NCBI GenBank assembly: GCA_002291875.1 | Contig: DBAV01000064.1 | Coordinates: 1 to 16,774 of the forward strand | Source: Hyphomonadaceae bacterium UBA1001 | GTDB lineage: Bacteria > Pseudomonadota > Alphaproteobacteria > Caulobacterales > Aquidulcibacteraceae | Length of the DNA stretch: 16,774 nucleotides | Reading direction: 5' to 3' | Part shown: piece by piece, positions 1 through 8,431 of the stretch | Numbering within the stretch: position 1 is the first letter of the stretch | How the letters are laid out: each line of letters opens with the position of its first letter | Notes under the pieces: generated by a model | What the model saw: the letters and a program-made list of their open reading frames with translations, nothing else | Database searches by the model: none | Told to the model about the DNA's origin: nothing | Program-made: the position numbers and the translations under genes

Positions 1-1408
<1,408 letters not shown>

Positions 1409-1552
1409 TCGCTCACTCTCCTCCCCGACCGGCTGTCACCCCGGCGCCGCGGCGTCCCGCGTCCACGCACGGCCAGTGGCCGCAATGAATCCACACTCTA
1501 TGCCATTCGGTTAACCGCGACGGGCGGGCGTTCAAGCCAACGCGTGCGCAGG
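1409..1552 (-). promoter_or_regulatory. dnaG-rpoD intergenic gap with palindromes, possible rpoD control region
   Basis: This 144-base gap is larger than others in the minus-strand run, so rpoD may have its own promoter as well as read-through from dnaG. Three perfect palindromes are visible: CGGTTAACCG (1508-1517), CGGCCA-G-TGGCCG (1470-1482) and CGCCGCGGCG (1445-1454). A GANTC site (GAATC, 1487-1491) is also present. No convincing -35/-10 pair can be assigned by eye. The GC-rich palindromes may be chance in this composition; the TTAA-containing one is rarer here. The regulatory role is inference. Confidence 0.35.
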
Positions 1553-3646
1553 TCAACCGGATCCGTCGCGGCGCATGAAAGCACGTCGACGCTCGAGCAG
1601 GCGGGCACGGACTTCGGCTTCGGCACGGCGGAAGGCCAGGGCCTCGGGGTCATCTCCCTCGCGCGCTGGCCCGGATGAGCCCGGGTGTTCGCCATCGTGT
1701 GAAAGGCTCTCACCGTTGTCGCGAAGTCCAATGCCTCGATGCCCGCCATCAGCCGCTTCCGGGGCCGGATCACCCCCTGGTTCGTCGAGTTCACGATCGT
1801 GCGATGTCAGGCTGCCAAGGCGGCAAAGGTCCAGCAGGCTGAACCATTCCGCCTCGAACGCCGCGGGATCGAACGGCTTGCGCCGATCCCGGGCCCCTGC
1901 GCCTTCGACACCGACGGAATCGACCGTCTCGTCCGTACTTTCGTCCGCATCGGGCCGGAGGAAAAAATCCCATGACGCGAGTCGATCGACTGCGCGCAGC
2001 TTGCCCGATTGCCGCAGATGGGTGCCGATTCGGTCGGCGTCAAGGGTCGCGCCCTCGGCATGCGCATCCAGCAAGGCGTGCCGAATCGCGTCCAGATCGG
2101 GGTTGTCGATGGGCAGCTGGGCGATATCCTCGACGCTGTGATCCAGCACGGGCGGCCAGCGCAGGATGCGCTGCAGCAGGTTCTGTGCCCGCGCATCGGC
2201 CACCGACAGGGCCGAACGCGCCAGTGCGCGCGCCTCGTCCGTCAGCCCGTCCTGCGCGCCCCAATTCGGTCGCCAGCCCATCGACGGCCCCTCGCGCCGC
2301 GGGCCGCCCGGCCGTCCGCGCCAGCGCGGATCGCCGCCTGTCGGCCGGACCGGTGGCGCGATGGACGCCAGATGTCCCTGGGCGCGCCGCACCAGCTCCT
2401 CGCCATAGGCCGCCGCCAGCTCGGGATCGGCAATGCGGCGTGCGGCCGCCCTCAGGCGCCGATAGAGCCCGGTGCGCGCCTCGGGGGTGTCGAGCGGCTC
2501 GGCATCGCGTTCACGATCGAACAGCACCTGGGCCAGGGGATGGGCCGTGCGCACCAGCTCGTGCATTTCGGTGGCACCGCGCGCACGCACGAAGTCATCG
2601 GGGTCCAGCCCGTCCGGCAGGAACACGAAGCGCAGGGTGTGTTCGGGTCGCAGCATCGGCAGCGCCACATCCAGCGCCCGCCAGGCGGCGCGCCGCCCCG
2701 CCGCATCGCCGTCAAAGCACAGCACCGGCGTGCCCCCTGCCCGCCACAGGAGGTTCAGCTGGGCCTCGGTCAGGGCCGTGCCCATGGGGGCGACCGCGGC
2801 AAGGCCCGCACGCTCCATGGCCACCACGTCCAAATAGCCTTCGCAGACCACGATCGGACCGCCCGCCGGGCCGGCCGAGCGCCGCCTTGCCTCGGGCAGG
2901 CGATAGAGCAGCTCGCCCTTGTGGAAGATGTCGCCATCGGGGCTGTTGAGATATTTGGGCTTCTGGTCCGCCGCCAGCACGCGCCCGCCAAACCCGCGCA
3001 CCTTGCCGCGTGCATCGGTGATCGGGAACATCACGCGGTTGCGGAAACGGTCCCACGGGGCGCGGGTGCGCTCTTCGTCCTGAGTCAGCAGCAGTGCCTG
3101 CAGCAGGTCATCGTCGCGCGCGCCGGAATGGCGCGCCAGGTGCGCCTTCAGCGCGGTGGGGCCGGGCGGGGCATAGCCGATGCGGAACTGGGTCCAGGCC
3201 CGTTCATCCAGCCCACGCCCATGCAGATAGGCGCGGGCCTCTGCGCCTTCGGGCCGGCGCAGCGACGCCTCGAAGAATGCCGCGGCCGCCTCGACCAGGG
3301 CCAGCAATTGCTGGTTGCGGTCATTGCGGGCCTCGACCTCGGGGCGCGCCTCGCGGACCGGCATCGTCATGCCGGCGTGCTGGGCCAGCTGGGCCACGGC
3401 CTCGACGAACCCCAGCCGCTCGGTCTCCATCAGAAAGCGGATCACGTCGCCTGAACGACCCGAGGCAAAGTCGTGCCAGAACCGCTTGGTGTCGTTCACG
3501 AAAAAGGACGGCGTGCGTTCCGCCTTGAACGGCGACAGCCCGACCCATTCGCGTCCCTGGCGGCGCAGCTTGACGCGACGGCCGATGAATTCGGACGGGC
3601 GGATCCGCTCCTTGAGTTCGGCGATGAACTCGTCGCTGAAGTGCAT
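1553..3646 (-). CDS. dnaG: DNA primase DnaG
   Basis: Makes RNA primers at the replication fork with the DnaB helicase. The 697 residues start MHFSDEFIAELKERIRPSEF, which fits the family N-terminus, although no strong ribosome site precedes it. Domains: N-terminal zinc-ribbon-like fold (about 25-75), RNA polymerase/basic subdomain (about 195-250, with KPKYLNSPDGDIFHKGELLY), TOPRIM domain with EGYLD (269-273), DGDAAG (312-317) and LDPDDFVR (347-354), then a C-terminal DnaB-binding helical region ending FMRRDGSG. The four zinc ligands expected at about residues 37-64 are absent: the stretches read GLSPFKAE and HDFASGRSG. I recall similar cysteine-less primases in Caulobacter and Bradyrhizobium relatives. 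At 697 residues it is longer than the usual 600-650. A Gly/Asp/Glu-rich stretch (about 612-668) with relaxed codon use accounts for much of the excess. All TOPRIM acidic residues are present, so it should be active. Confidence 0.97.
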   Translation of the reverse strand: MHFSDEFIAELKERIRPSEFIGRRVKLRRQGREWVGLSPFKAERTPSFFVNDTKRFWHDFASGRSGDVIRFLMETERLGFVEAVAQLAQHAGMTMPVREARPEVEARNDRNQQLLALVEAAAAFFEASLRRPEGAEARAYLHGRGLDERAWTQFRIGYAPPGPTALKAHLARHSGARDDDLLQALLLTQDEERTRAPWDRFRNRVMFPITDARGKVRGFGGRVLAADQKPKYLNSPDGDIFHKGELLYRLPEARRRSAGPAGGPIVVCEGYLDVVAMERAGLAAVAPMGTALTEAQLNLLWRAGGTPVLCFDGDAAGRRAAWRALDVALPMLRPEHTLRFVFLPDGLDPDDFVRARGATEMHELVRTAHPLAQVLFDRERDAEPLDTPEARTGLYRRLRAAARRIADPELAAAYGEELVRRAQGHLASIAPPVRPTGGDPRWRGRPGGPRREGPSMGWRPNWGAQDGLTDEARALARSALSVADARAQNLLQRILRWPPVLDHSVEDIAQLPIDNPDLDAIRHALLDAHAEGATLDADRIGTHLRQSGKLRAVDRLASWDFFLRPDADESTDETVDSVGVEGAGARDRRKPFDPAAFEAEWFSLLDLCRLGSLTSHDRELDEPGGDPAPEAADGGHRGIGLRDNGESLSHDGEHPGSSGPAREGDDPEALAFRRAEAEVRARLLERRRAFMRRDGSG

Positions 3647-3718
3647 GGATGCGATGTCGCTGGCCGCACGTCCGATTTCAAGGGCGGTCTGCGAGATGGG
3701 CCGGGTGCACGGGCGCCC

Positions 3719-4318
3719 TCAGGCGGGGCAGTCGCCCACCCGGCGCGCCACGATGTTCGAGCGCATCTCCATGCCGGATTCGGTACCCGTGGACTGGATG
3801 ACCGACTCCATGTCCAGCGTGGTCGGCGTGAAGGACCCCTGCGAACGGATGGTGGTCGAGCCCTGTGCGGCGTCCCGGCAGATCACGGTGGCACGCAGGC
3901 GACTGCCCTCGACCACCCGCTCGTGCAGGGTGCAGCCCTGCATCTTGGCCTGGTGGCCGGTCTGGACAAAGGCGATCAGGTCCGAATTGCTGTTGCAGGC
4001 TTCGACCGTGACCGGGGCGACATTGTTCATGGCGCGGGTTTCGGCGCGGTTGGCGCCCGGCACCGTCATCTGTTCGATCGTGACCGTCGAACGCCACAGG
4101 CCGGGCTGGATGGCAAAGGCACCCGACACGCCCTCGGTCGCATCGGCCGTGCCGTCGGGCGTAGGCGCAGCAGGCACCGCGCCGCCTTCGGCGATCTGGG
4201 GCGCGGACGGCGGGCCGGTGACGGGCGCCTCGTCCGGGCGCTGCTGGTCACATGCGGACACCGCAAGGGCAAAAAGGGCGGCGAGCGTCGCCGTGGCGAT
4301 GGAAACGGGTGTGGGCAT
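3719..4318 (-). CDS. DUF3617 family lipoprotein (copy A)
   Basis: A 199-residue protein with a lipoprotein signal: hydrophobic segment at residues 6-20, then lipobox V-S-A-C with the lipidated cysteine at position 23. A Pro/Ala/Glu-rich linker leads to the DUF3617 hallmark PGLWRSTVTIEQM (starting near residue 73). Four further cysteines (EACNSN, GCTLHE, VICRDA, GDCPA) match positions in its neighbour and probably form disulfides in the periplasm. GGAGG sits 7 bases before the ATG. Function is unknown for the family. It lies between a paralogue upstream and dnaG downstream on the same strand. Family membership is from recalled sequence pattern; a search against Pfam DUF3617 would settle it. 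Confidence 0.85.
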   Translation of the reverse strand: MPTPVSIATATLAALFALAVSACDQQRPDEAPVTGPPSAPQIAEGGAVPAAPTPDGTADATEGVSGAFAIQPGLWRSTVTIEQMTVPGANRAETRAMNNVAPVTVEACNSNSDLIAFVQTGHQAKMQGCTLHERVVEGSRLRATVICRDAAQGSTTIRSQGSFTPTTLDMESVIQSTGTESGMEMRSNIVARRVGDCPA

Positions 4319-4400
4319 CGGGCGCCTCCGGCAGCATCGTGCGCGGACCGATCTGTCCGCCGATGCCCTCAGAGTGCGCCAGAGGCCCCGCAGGTTCCGT

Positions 4401-4952
4401 TCAGCACGGACCGATGCGTTCGGAGACGATGCGGGCCGATGATTCCAGCGGCTCGCCGCCTTCGACGCGCGTGGCCGTGGTCAACTCGGCGCGGGTGGGC
4501 GAGTAGGTGCCGCGGGTTTCGACCAGCATGCGTCCGCGCTCGCTGCCCTCGGGCATCGGGCACACCATCGACACGTCGATCCGGCCGCCTGCGGTGTTGT
4601 TGCGCGTGTAGGTGCATTCGGTCTCGACATCGTTTGCCGAGCGCATCAGCCTGTCGATGTCGGCCTGGGCGTGACACTCCTCGTGGACGAACGGTGGCGG
4701 GGCCACCATGCCCATCTCGCGCATCTGGGCTTCCGAGACACCCGGCAGTTTCATGGCCTCGACGGTGACGGTGGTGCGCCACAGGCCGGGCTGCATCGCC
4801 GAAGCGGGGCCGGCGGCGTTCGGGGCCTGGCCCGCTGCGGCAGGTGCGGCGCCCGTCGCAGTGTCGGTCTGGGATGGTGCCGGCGGCCCGCAAGCCGACA
4901 GCGCGATCAGGCCCGCGATCACGGCCGACCCAAGAATGGTGTTGGTGCGCAT
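4401..4952 (-). CDS. DUF3617 family lipoprotein (copy B)
   Basis: A 183-residue paralogue of the next gene downstream. I chose the ATG at 4952-4950 because AGGAGGGA lies just upstream and a textbook lipoprotein signal follows (MRTNTILGSAVIAGLIALSAC, lipidated Cys21); a start 16 codons earlier would bury that signal. After an Ala/Thr/Gln-rich linker comes MQPGLWRTTVTVEAM, the DUF3617 hallmark. Cysteines in EECHAQ, ECTYTR, MVCPMP and the terminal IGPC align with those of copy A. The two copies are clearly diverged in the middle, so the duplication is not recent. Predicted to be anchored in the periplasm; role unknown. Confidence 0.85.
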   Translation of the reverse strand: MRTNTILGSAVIAGLIALSACGPPAPSQTDTATGAAPAAAGQAPNAAGPASAMQPGLWRTTVTVEAMKLPGVSEAQMREMGMVAPPPFVHEECHAQADIDRLMRSANDVETECTYTRNNTAGGRIDVSMVCPMPEGSERGRMLVETRGTYSPTRAELTTATRVEGGEPLESSARIVSERIGPC

Positions 4953-5030
4953 CAGTGTCCCTCCTGGCGCCTGCCCCTGTGCCCAATGAGGCTGCCACAC
5001 AAGGCGGGGCGGGTCCAGCGCCTCTGGGAC

Positions 5031-5858
5031 TCAGCAGACGCCGACGGATTCCACCTCCACGGGGCCGGTCATGCGCACCCGGTCATCCTCGCGGTTCCAG
5101 TCGATGAACAGGGTTCCGCCATCGACGATGACCTCGACCTGACGGCCGGTGATGCCCTTGCGATGCAGCGCCACCACCGCGGCGCACGCCCCGGTCCCAC
5201 ATGCCTTGGTCAGCCCGGCCCCGCGCTCCCATACCCGCAGGCGGATGCGGTCGGCTGCCAGCATCTGGGCAAAGCCGACATTGACCCTGTGCGTGAAGAA
5301 CGGGTCGGCCTCGATGGCGGGCCCGGCAATGCCGGCGGGAACGGCCAGCGCGTCCTCGACCGGAAACACAGCGTGCGGATTGCCCATGTTGACCAGCCCC
5401 GGCCGGTCGAACATCCAGCCCATGAACGGGCCGAAGCCGACATCGGCCGAGACCGTGTCGACTGCCTCGCGCACGGGGATTTCCTCCCAGCGCAGCAGGG
5501 GCGAGCCCATGTCCACGGTAATCCGTTCGTCGGGCGCCCGGCGCGCGTGCAGCAGCCCGGCCAGGGTCTCCAGCCGCACGCTGTCGGTGCGCGGGCCCGC
5601 CTCCTCCATCAGAACCCACGCGACACAACGCGCGGCATTGCCGCAGACGGAGACCTCGGACCCGTCGGCATTCCAGATCCGCATGAAGGCATCACCGCGC
5701 ATCGACGGCTCGATCGCGATCACCTGGTCGCAGCCCATCCCCTTGTCGCGGTCGGCGATCGCGCGGATCTGGCGCTGGGAGAGCGGCAGCTGGCCGGCGG
5801 CACGCACGTCGAACACGACGAAATCGTTCCCGCAGCCATTCATCTTCAGATATCTCAT
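5031..5858 (-). CDS. dapF: Diaminopimelate epimerase
   Basis: Cytoplasmic epimerase converting LL- to meso-diaminopimelate for lysine and peptidoglycan synthesis. The start at 5858 gives MRYLKMNGCGNDFVVFD, the family N-terminus; eight extra upstream codons in frame are not family-like. AGGGTGGGG precedes it. The 275 residues are normal length. Both catalytic cysteines are present: Cys72 in VCGNAARCVA and Cys220 in KACGTGACAA. MGNPHAVF (158-165) and the GMGCDQ loop (40-45) are also conserved. It follows fliP by 52 bases on the same strand and is followed by DUF3617 copy B after about 80 bases. In many alphaproteobacteria dapF precedes mtaB-ftsY; that order is not kept here. Confidence 0.97.
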   Translation of the reverse strand: MRYLKMNGCGNDFVVFDVRAAGQLPLSQRQIRAIADRDKGMGCDQVIAIEPSMRGDAFMRIWNADGSEVSVCGNAARCVAWVLMEEAGPRTDSVRLETLAGLLHARRAPDERITVDMGSPLLRWEEIPVREAVDTVSADVGFGPFMGWMFDRPGLVNMGNPHAVFPVEDALAVPAGIAGPAIEADPFFTHRVNVGFAQMLAADRIRLRVWERGAGLTKACGTGACAAVVALHRKGITGRQVEVIVDGGTLFIDWNREDDRVRMTGPVEVESVGVC

Positions 5859-5910
5859 CGCCCCACCCTGAGCCCCGTCCAAGATGCACGCAAGCGGCGT
5901 GCGCCAGCGC

Positions 5911-6669
5911 CTATCCGTCCGGCGGGGGAATGCCGAAGCTCTGGACCAGCGCCCCCGCGATCAGCCGCCACCCGTCGACCAGCACAAAGAAGATCAGCTT
6001 GAACGGAAGGGCGATGGTGGCCGGGGGCAGCATCATCATGCCCATCGACATCAGCAGCGACGACACCACCAGGTCGATGATCAGGAACGGGATGAAGATC
6101 ATGAAGCCGATCTCGAACGCCCGTCTCAGCTCGGAGATCATGAAGGCCGGGATGACCACGCGCAGCGGCAGGTCCATCGCCTGCTGCGGCCGTTCGATCC
6201 CCGCCATGCCGACAAACAGCGCCAGGTCATCCTCGCGGGTGTGGACCAGCATGAACTCCTTGACCGGCGCGGCAGCCAGCGGAAACGCCTCCTGCAGGGT
6301 CAGCTCCTCGTCCATCATCGGACGGATGCCCTCATTGTAGGATCGCTCCCACACCGGCTGCATGATGAAGGCGGTCAGGAACAGCGCCAGGCTGACCAGC
6401 ACCGCATTGGGCGGCGCCTGTTGAAGGCCGATCGCCGTGCGCAACAGCGAAAGCACCACCACGATCCGGATGAAGCTGGTGGTCATCACCAGGATCGAGG
6501 GTGCCAGGCTCAGCACCGTGATCATCGCGGTCAGCTGGAGCACGCGCTCGGTCAGCCCCGCCCCCGTGCCCAGGTCGATATTGACCGCGGCCTGGGGGAT
6601 GGCGGCCGGCGTGAGCACAAGCCCTGCAACCAACAGCGCCAGCAGCCGCAAGGCCGTGGCCGTCCTCAT
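5911..6669 (-). CDS. fliP: Flagellar type III export gate protein FliP
   Basis: Inner-membrane component of the flagellar export gate (FliPQR), at the base of the hook-basal body. The ATG at 6669-6667 is chosen because it opens with a cleavable signal peptide (MRTATALRLLALLVAGLVL, expected cut near PQAAV) and gives 252 residues, the family norm; the open frame extends much further upstream but in arginine/proline-rich non-family sequence. Signature segments are TTSFIRIVVVLSLLRTAIG (63-81) and PFLIIDLVVSSLLMSMGMMM (194-213), plus four or so membrane helices. The start overlaps the fliO stop as ATGA, indicating translational coupling. Confidence 0.96.
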   Translation of the reverse strand: MRTATALRLLALLVAGLVLTPAAIPQAAVNIDLGTGAGLTERVLQLTAMITVLSLAPSILVMTTSFIRIVVVLSLLRTAIGLQQAPPNAVLVSLALFLTAFIMQPVWERSYNEGIRPMMDEELTLQEAFPLAAAPVKEFMLVHTREDDLALFVGMAGIERPQQAMDLPLRVVIPAFMISELRRAFEIGFMIFIPFLIIDLVVSSLLMSMGMMMLPPATIALPFKLIFFVLVDGWRLIAGALVQSFGIPPPDG

Positions 6670-6983
6670 GGGGCACCCGCTGGTCGCGCGTCCGCCCCGG
6701 ACGGTTCGGGTGCCTGTGCCGAACGGCTCTCGATGACGGTTTCGCGCTGGCCCAGCAGGATCAGGTGCTCGTTCTCGCCTGCGCGCACGATCACGAGGCG
6801 CTGGCGCGGGCCCAGCATGATCGCCTCGACCACCTGCAGGCGGCGCTGGCGCAGCGGCCGGGGTGCGGTGGCGCCGAATTGGGCCAGAAGGCCCATGCGG
6901 TGGGCGGCCCATGCCGCCAGCCCGATCAGCGCGACCGTCGCACCCAAAGCCGCGATCGCTCTCAGGAAGGACAGTGCGTCCAT
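6666..6983 (-). CDS. fliO: Flagellar biosynthesis protein FliO (short form)
   Basis: A 105-residue protein with one membrane helix (about 5-28) and a small cytoplasmic domain with LQVVEAIMLGPRQRLVIVRA and EHLILLG, the FliO pattern. FliO assists FliP assembly in the export gate. Start ATG 6983-6981 was chosen for the helix right after it and a GGGGGA ribosome site upstream; the longer open frame begins inside the intergenic region and cysQ end. Its TGA overlaps the fliP ATG. The C-terminus (residues 86-105) is Ala/Pro-rich and looks disordered. Confidence 0.87.
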   Translation of the reverse strand: MDALSFLRAIAALGATVALIGLAAWAAHRMGLLAQFGATAPRPLRQRRLQVVEAIMLGPRQRLVIVRAGENEHLILLGQRETVIESRSAQAPEPSGADARPAGAP

Positions 6984-7078
6984 GCCAGCGCTTCCCCCGC
7001 CCCGCCGCCTTCTGCGGAAGGTTGAGAATCCGTGAACGCTGGTTTGGTTAACAAAAGGTTGCGCGCGCCCCGGCGCGG
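6984..7078 (-). promoter_or_regulatory. cysQ-fliO gap: possible cysQ terminator and fliO promoter region with TTAA site
   Basis: The gap begins on the minus strand with a 6-bp-stem hairpin (CGCGCC/GGCGCG, 7064-7077) just after the cysQ stop, followed by CAACCTTTTG: a weak terminator candidate with only four Ts. Next comes GTTAAC (7047-7052), then a GANTC site (7026-7030). Reading the plus strand, TTAA-CAAAAGG-TTGC matches 6 of 8 fixed bases of the CtrA box TTAA-N7-TTAA. No sigma-54 TGGCAC-N5-TTGC element is seen. CtrA control of early flagellar genes is established in Caulobacter; its operation here is inference. Confidence 0.35.
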
Positions 7079-7891
7079 TCAGTGCGGCCCGCCGGCACCG
7101 GCGGCGATGAAGGGCGGCGCCGCATGGTCCCACACCCCTTCCAGCGACATCGGCGCATAGGCAAAACCGGGCTGGTCGGGAAATCGCATGGTGCCGCCGG
7201 CGGCCACCACCAGGGCATGGCCGGCCGCAATGTCCCAGATCGCCAGGCGGTCCATGCGGGCATAGATGTCGGCCTCGCCCGTTGCGATCCGGCAGAACTT
7301 CAGCGACGAGCCCACGGTTCGCAGTTCGCCGGGCCGAAATCCGTCGTTCTGGCGATCGGTGGCGGTGTTGCCGTGACGCCGAGAGCGCAGCACCACAGGG
7401 CGTTCAGGCATCGCGCGCACCATGATCGGTTCGAAGGCGCAAGCCGGGGGCGGTGTCGCCTGGTCAGGCGCATAGCGCGCCCGCCACGCCCCTGCCCCCG
7501 CGCCGCCAACGAAGATTTCACCCAGGACCGGCGCGTCGATCACCCCCAGCACGGGCACCCCGCCGTCAATGCGCGCGATATTGACCGTGAACTCGCCGTC
7601 GCGCGCAATGAAATTGGCCGTGCCATCCAGGGGGTCCACGCACCAGAAGCGCGCCCCCGGCATGGCGACCCCGCCCGCCGCCACCGCCTCTTCGGCGATC
7701 ACCGGACTGCCGGGATCCAGAGCGGCCAGGTGCTCGAGGATCAGCCGCTCGGCCGCCTCGTCCGCCTCGGTAACGGGCGAGCCGTCAGCCTTGGTGCGAT
7801 CACCGCAGCCCGTCGCGTACAACCGGTGCAGCTCGTGCCCCGCCGCGAAGGCGATACCGGCCAGGTCCAGAAGGTCACGCGGGATGGTCAT
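7079..7891 (-). CDS. cysQ: 3'(2'),5'-bisphosphate nucleotidase CysQ (inositol-monophosphatase superfamily)
   Basis: Hydrolyses 3'-phosphoadenosine 5'-phosphate, the by-product of sulfate assimilation, using metal ions. In 270 residues the superfamily metal sites are all visible: DGSPVTEAD (36-44), EE (67-68), DPLDGT (86-91) and WDIAAGHA (219-226). The CysQ-type signatures RDGEFTVNIA (97-106) and VGSSLKFCRIATGEADIY (193-210) favour CysQ over inositol-1-phosphatase or histidinol phosphatase. The start at 7891 has no strong ribosome site. It heads the minus-strand run and is divergent from the mntA-like gene. Confidence 0.88.
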   Translation of the reverse strand: MTIPRDLLDLAGIAFAAGHELHRLYATGCGDRTKADGSPVTEADEAAERLILEHLAALDPGSPVIAEEAVAAGGVAMPGARFWCVDPLDGTANFIARDGEFTVNIARIDGGVPVLGVIDAPVLGEIFVGGAGAGAWRARYAPDQATPPPACAFEPIMVRAMPERPVVLRSRRHGNTATDRQNDGFRPGELRTVGSSLKFCRIATGEADIYARMDRLAIWDIAAGHALVVAAGGTMRFPDQPGFAYAPMSLEGVWDHAAPPFIAAGAGGPH

Positions 7892-7924
7892 CCCGACCGT
7901 GATAGAACGATCATGGGGGATTTA

Positions 7925-7941
7925 CAGTGCGCGCCGCACTG
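7925..7941. repeat. Perfect inverted repeat upstream of mntA-like gene, possible operator
   Basis: CAGTGCG (7925-7931), three bases CGC, then CGCACTG (7935-7941), with TTTA immediately to the left. It lies in the 88-148 base gap between the divergent cysQ and mntA starts, a place where a toxin-antitoxin autoregulator could bind. No matching -35/-10 was recognised. The operator role is inference. Confidence 0.35.
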
Positions 7942-8039
7942 CACGCGACCCAACATTGTGGACTGGATAAGCTCAAACGATGACGGCAGATCGTGCTCAG
8001 GCGACCGCCCTGACAGTCGGCAGTTCTGGCTTTCGATCC

Positions 8040-8345
8040 ATGTCGCTCGCAGTGGGCGAGGTGCTCGAGGCCTTGCGCGCACTGCGACCCGCGTTCGAGG
8101 CGCGTGACATCGCCCATGTCGGGGTGTTCGGTTCGGTGGCTCGCGGCAAAGCGGTTGGCGGCAGCGACATCGATGAGGTTGCAACGCCGGGATGGGGTCG
8201 GCGCCCTGACCTGTTCGACCTTGGCGCGCTATACGAAATACTGATCGAGCGATTCGAGGGCTGCGCAATCGATCTGGTGGTCGAACCGATCAACAATGCC
8301 CAACTTGCACAGGCGGTCGCCGCGGATCGAATGGATGCGTTCTGA
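8040..8345 (+). CDS. MntA-like minimal nucleotidyltransferase (MntA/HepT antitoxin-type)
   Basis: Small nucleotidyltransferase of the type that AMPylates and silences a HepT RNase toxin. The GS-X10-DXD catalytic signature is intact (GSVARGKAVGGSDID), and the third acidic site is in AIDLVVEP. The C-terminus QLAQAVAADRMDAF is typical. I prefer the ATG at 8040 (MSLAVGEVLEALRALRPAF, 101 residues), which matches the usual N-terminus; an ATG at 7980 would add 20 residues. Neither start has a good ribosome site. The expected hepT partner directly follows but is cut to 16 codons. Several codons and the upstream region are less GC-rich than the neighbours, suggesting acquisition by transfer. It may now be a solitary enzyme or on its way to decay. 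Confidence 0.78.
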   Translation: MSLAVGEVLEALRALRPAFEARDIAHVGVFGSVARGKAVGGSDIDEVATPGWGRRPDLFDLGALYEILIERFEGCAIDLVVEPINNAQLAQAVAADRMDAF

Positions 8346-8385
8346 TCGCACCGCCGCCTTGCTGCGGGACATGCGCGAGGCTTGA
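8335..8385 (+). pseudogene. hepT remnant (16-codon N-terminal stub of HepT-like toxin)
   Basis: Within the end of the mntA-like gene, ATG at 8335 opens a frame reading MRSDRTAALLRDMREA and then TGA (8383-8385). This resembles the first helix of HepT-like (DUF86) proteins, which usually begin with a basic residue run and LLRDMxEA, and the short overlap with mntA is the normal mntA-hepT arrangement. The remaining ~95 residues, including the RX4-6H RNase motif, are absent: only 46 bases separate the stub from the stop of the next gene. I read this as a deletion remnant. The match rests on 16 residues recognised from memory plus position, so it is suggestive, not proven. Confidence 0.55.
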
Positions 8386-8431
8386 TGGACAATGAGGGCG
8401 GGTCAGCGCGACAAGCAGCCGCCCACCCCCC

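Noticed and set aside
1445..1482. GC-only palindromes upstream of rpoD as a dedicated operator
   Set aside because: Short GC palindromes are frequent in such DNA; kept only as part of the gap description.
2009..3454. 481-codon plus-strand open frame opposite dnaG
   Set aside because: Antisense shadow of DnaG; composition reflects GC bias and there is no ribosome site or domain.
3473..4768. 431-codon plus-strand open frame spanning the dnaG start and both DUF3617 genes
   Set aside because: Crosses three well supported minus-strand genes and has Arg/Gly-rich shadow composition.
8396..8424. GGGCGG / CCGCCC inverted repeat between the hepT stub and the acyl-CoA dehydrogenase stop
   Set aside because: Only six base pairs with a 17-base loop and no T-run; expected by chance in this composition.
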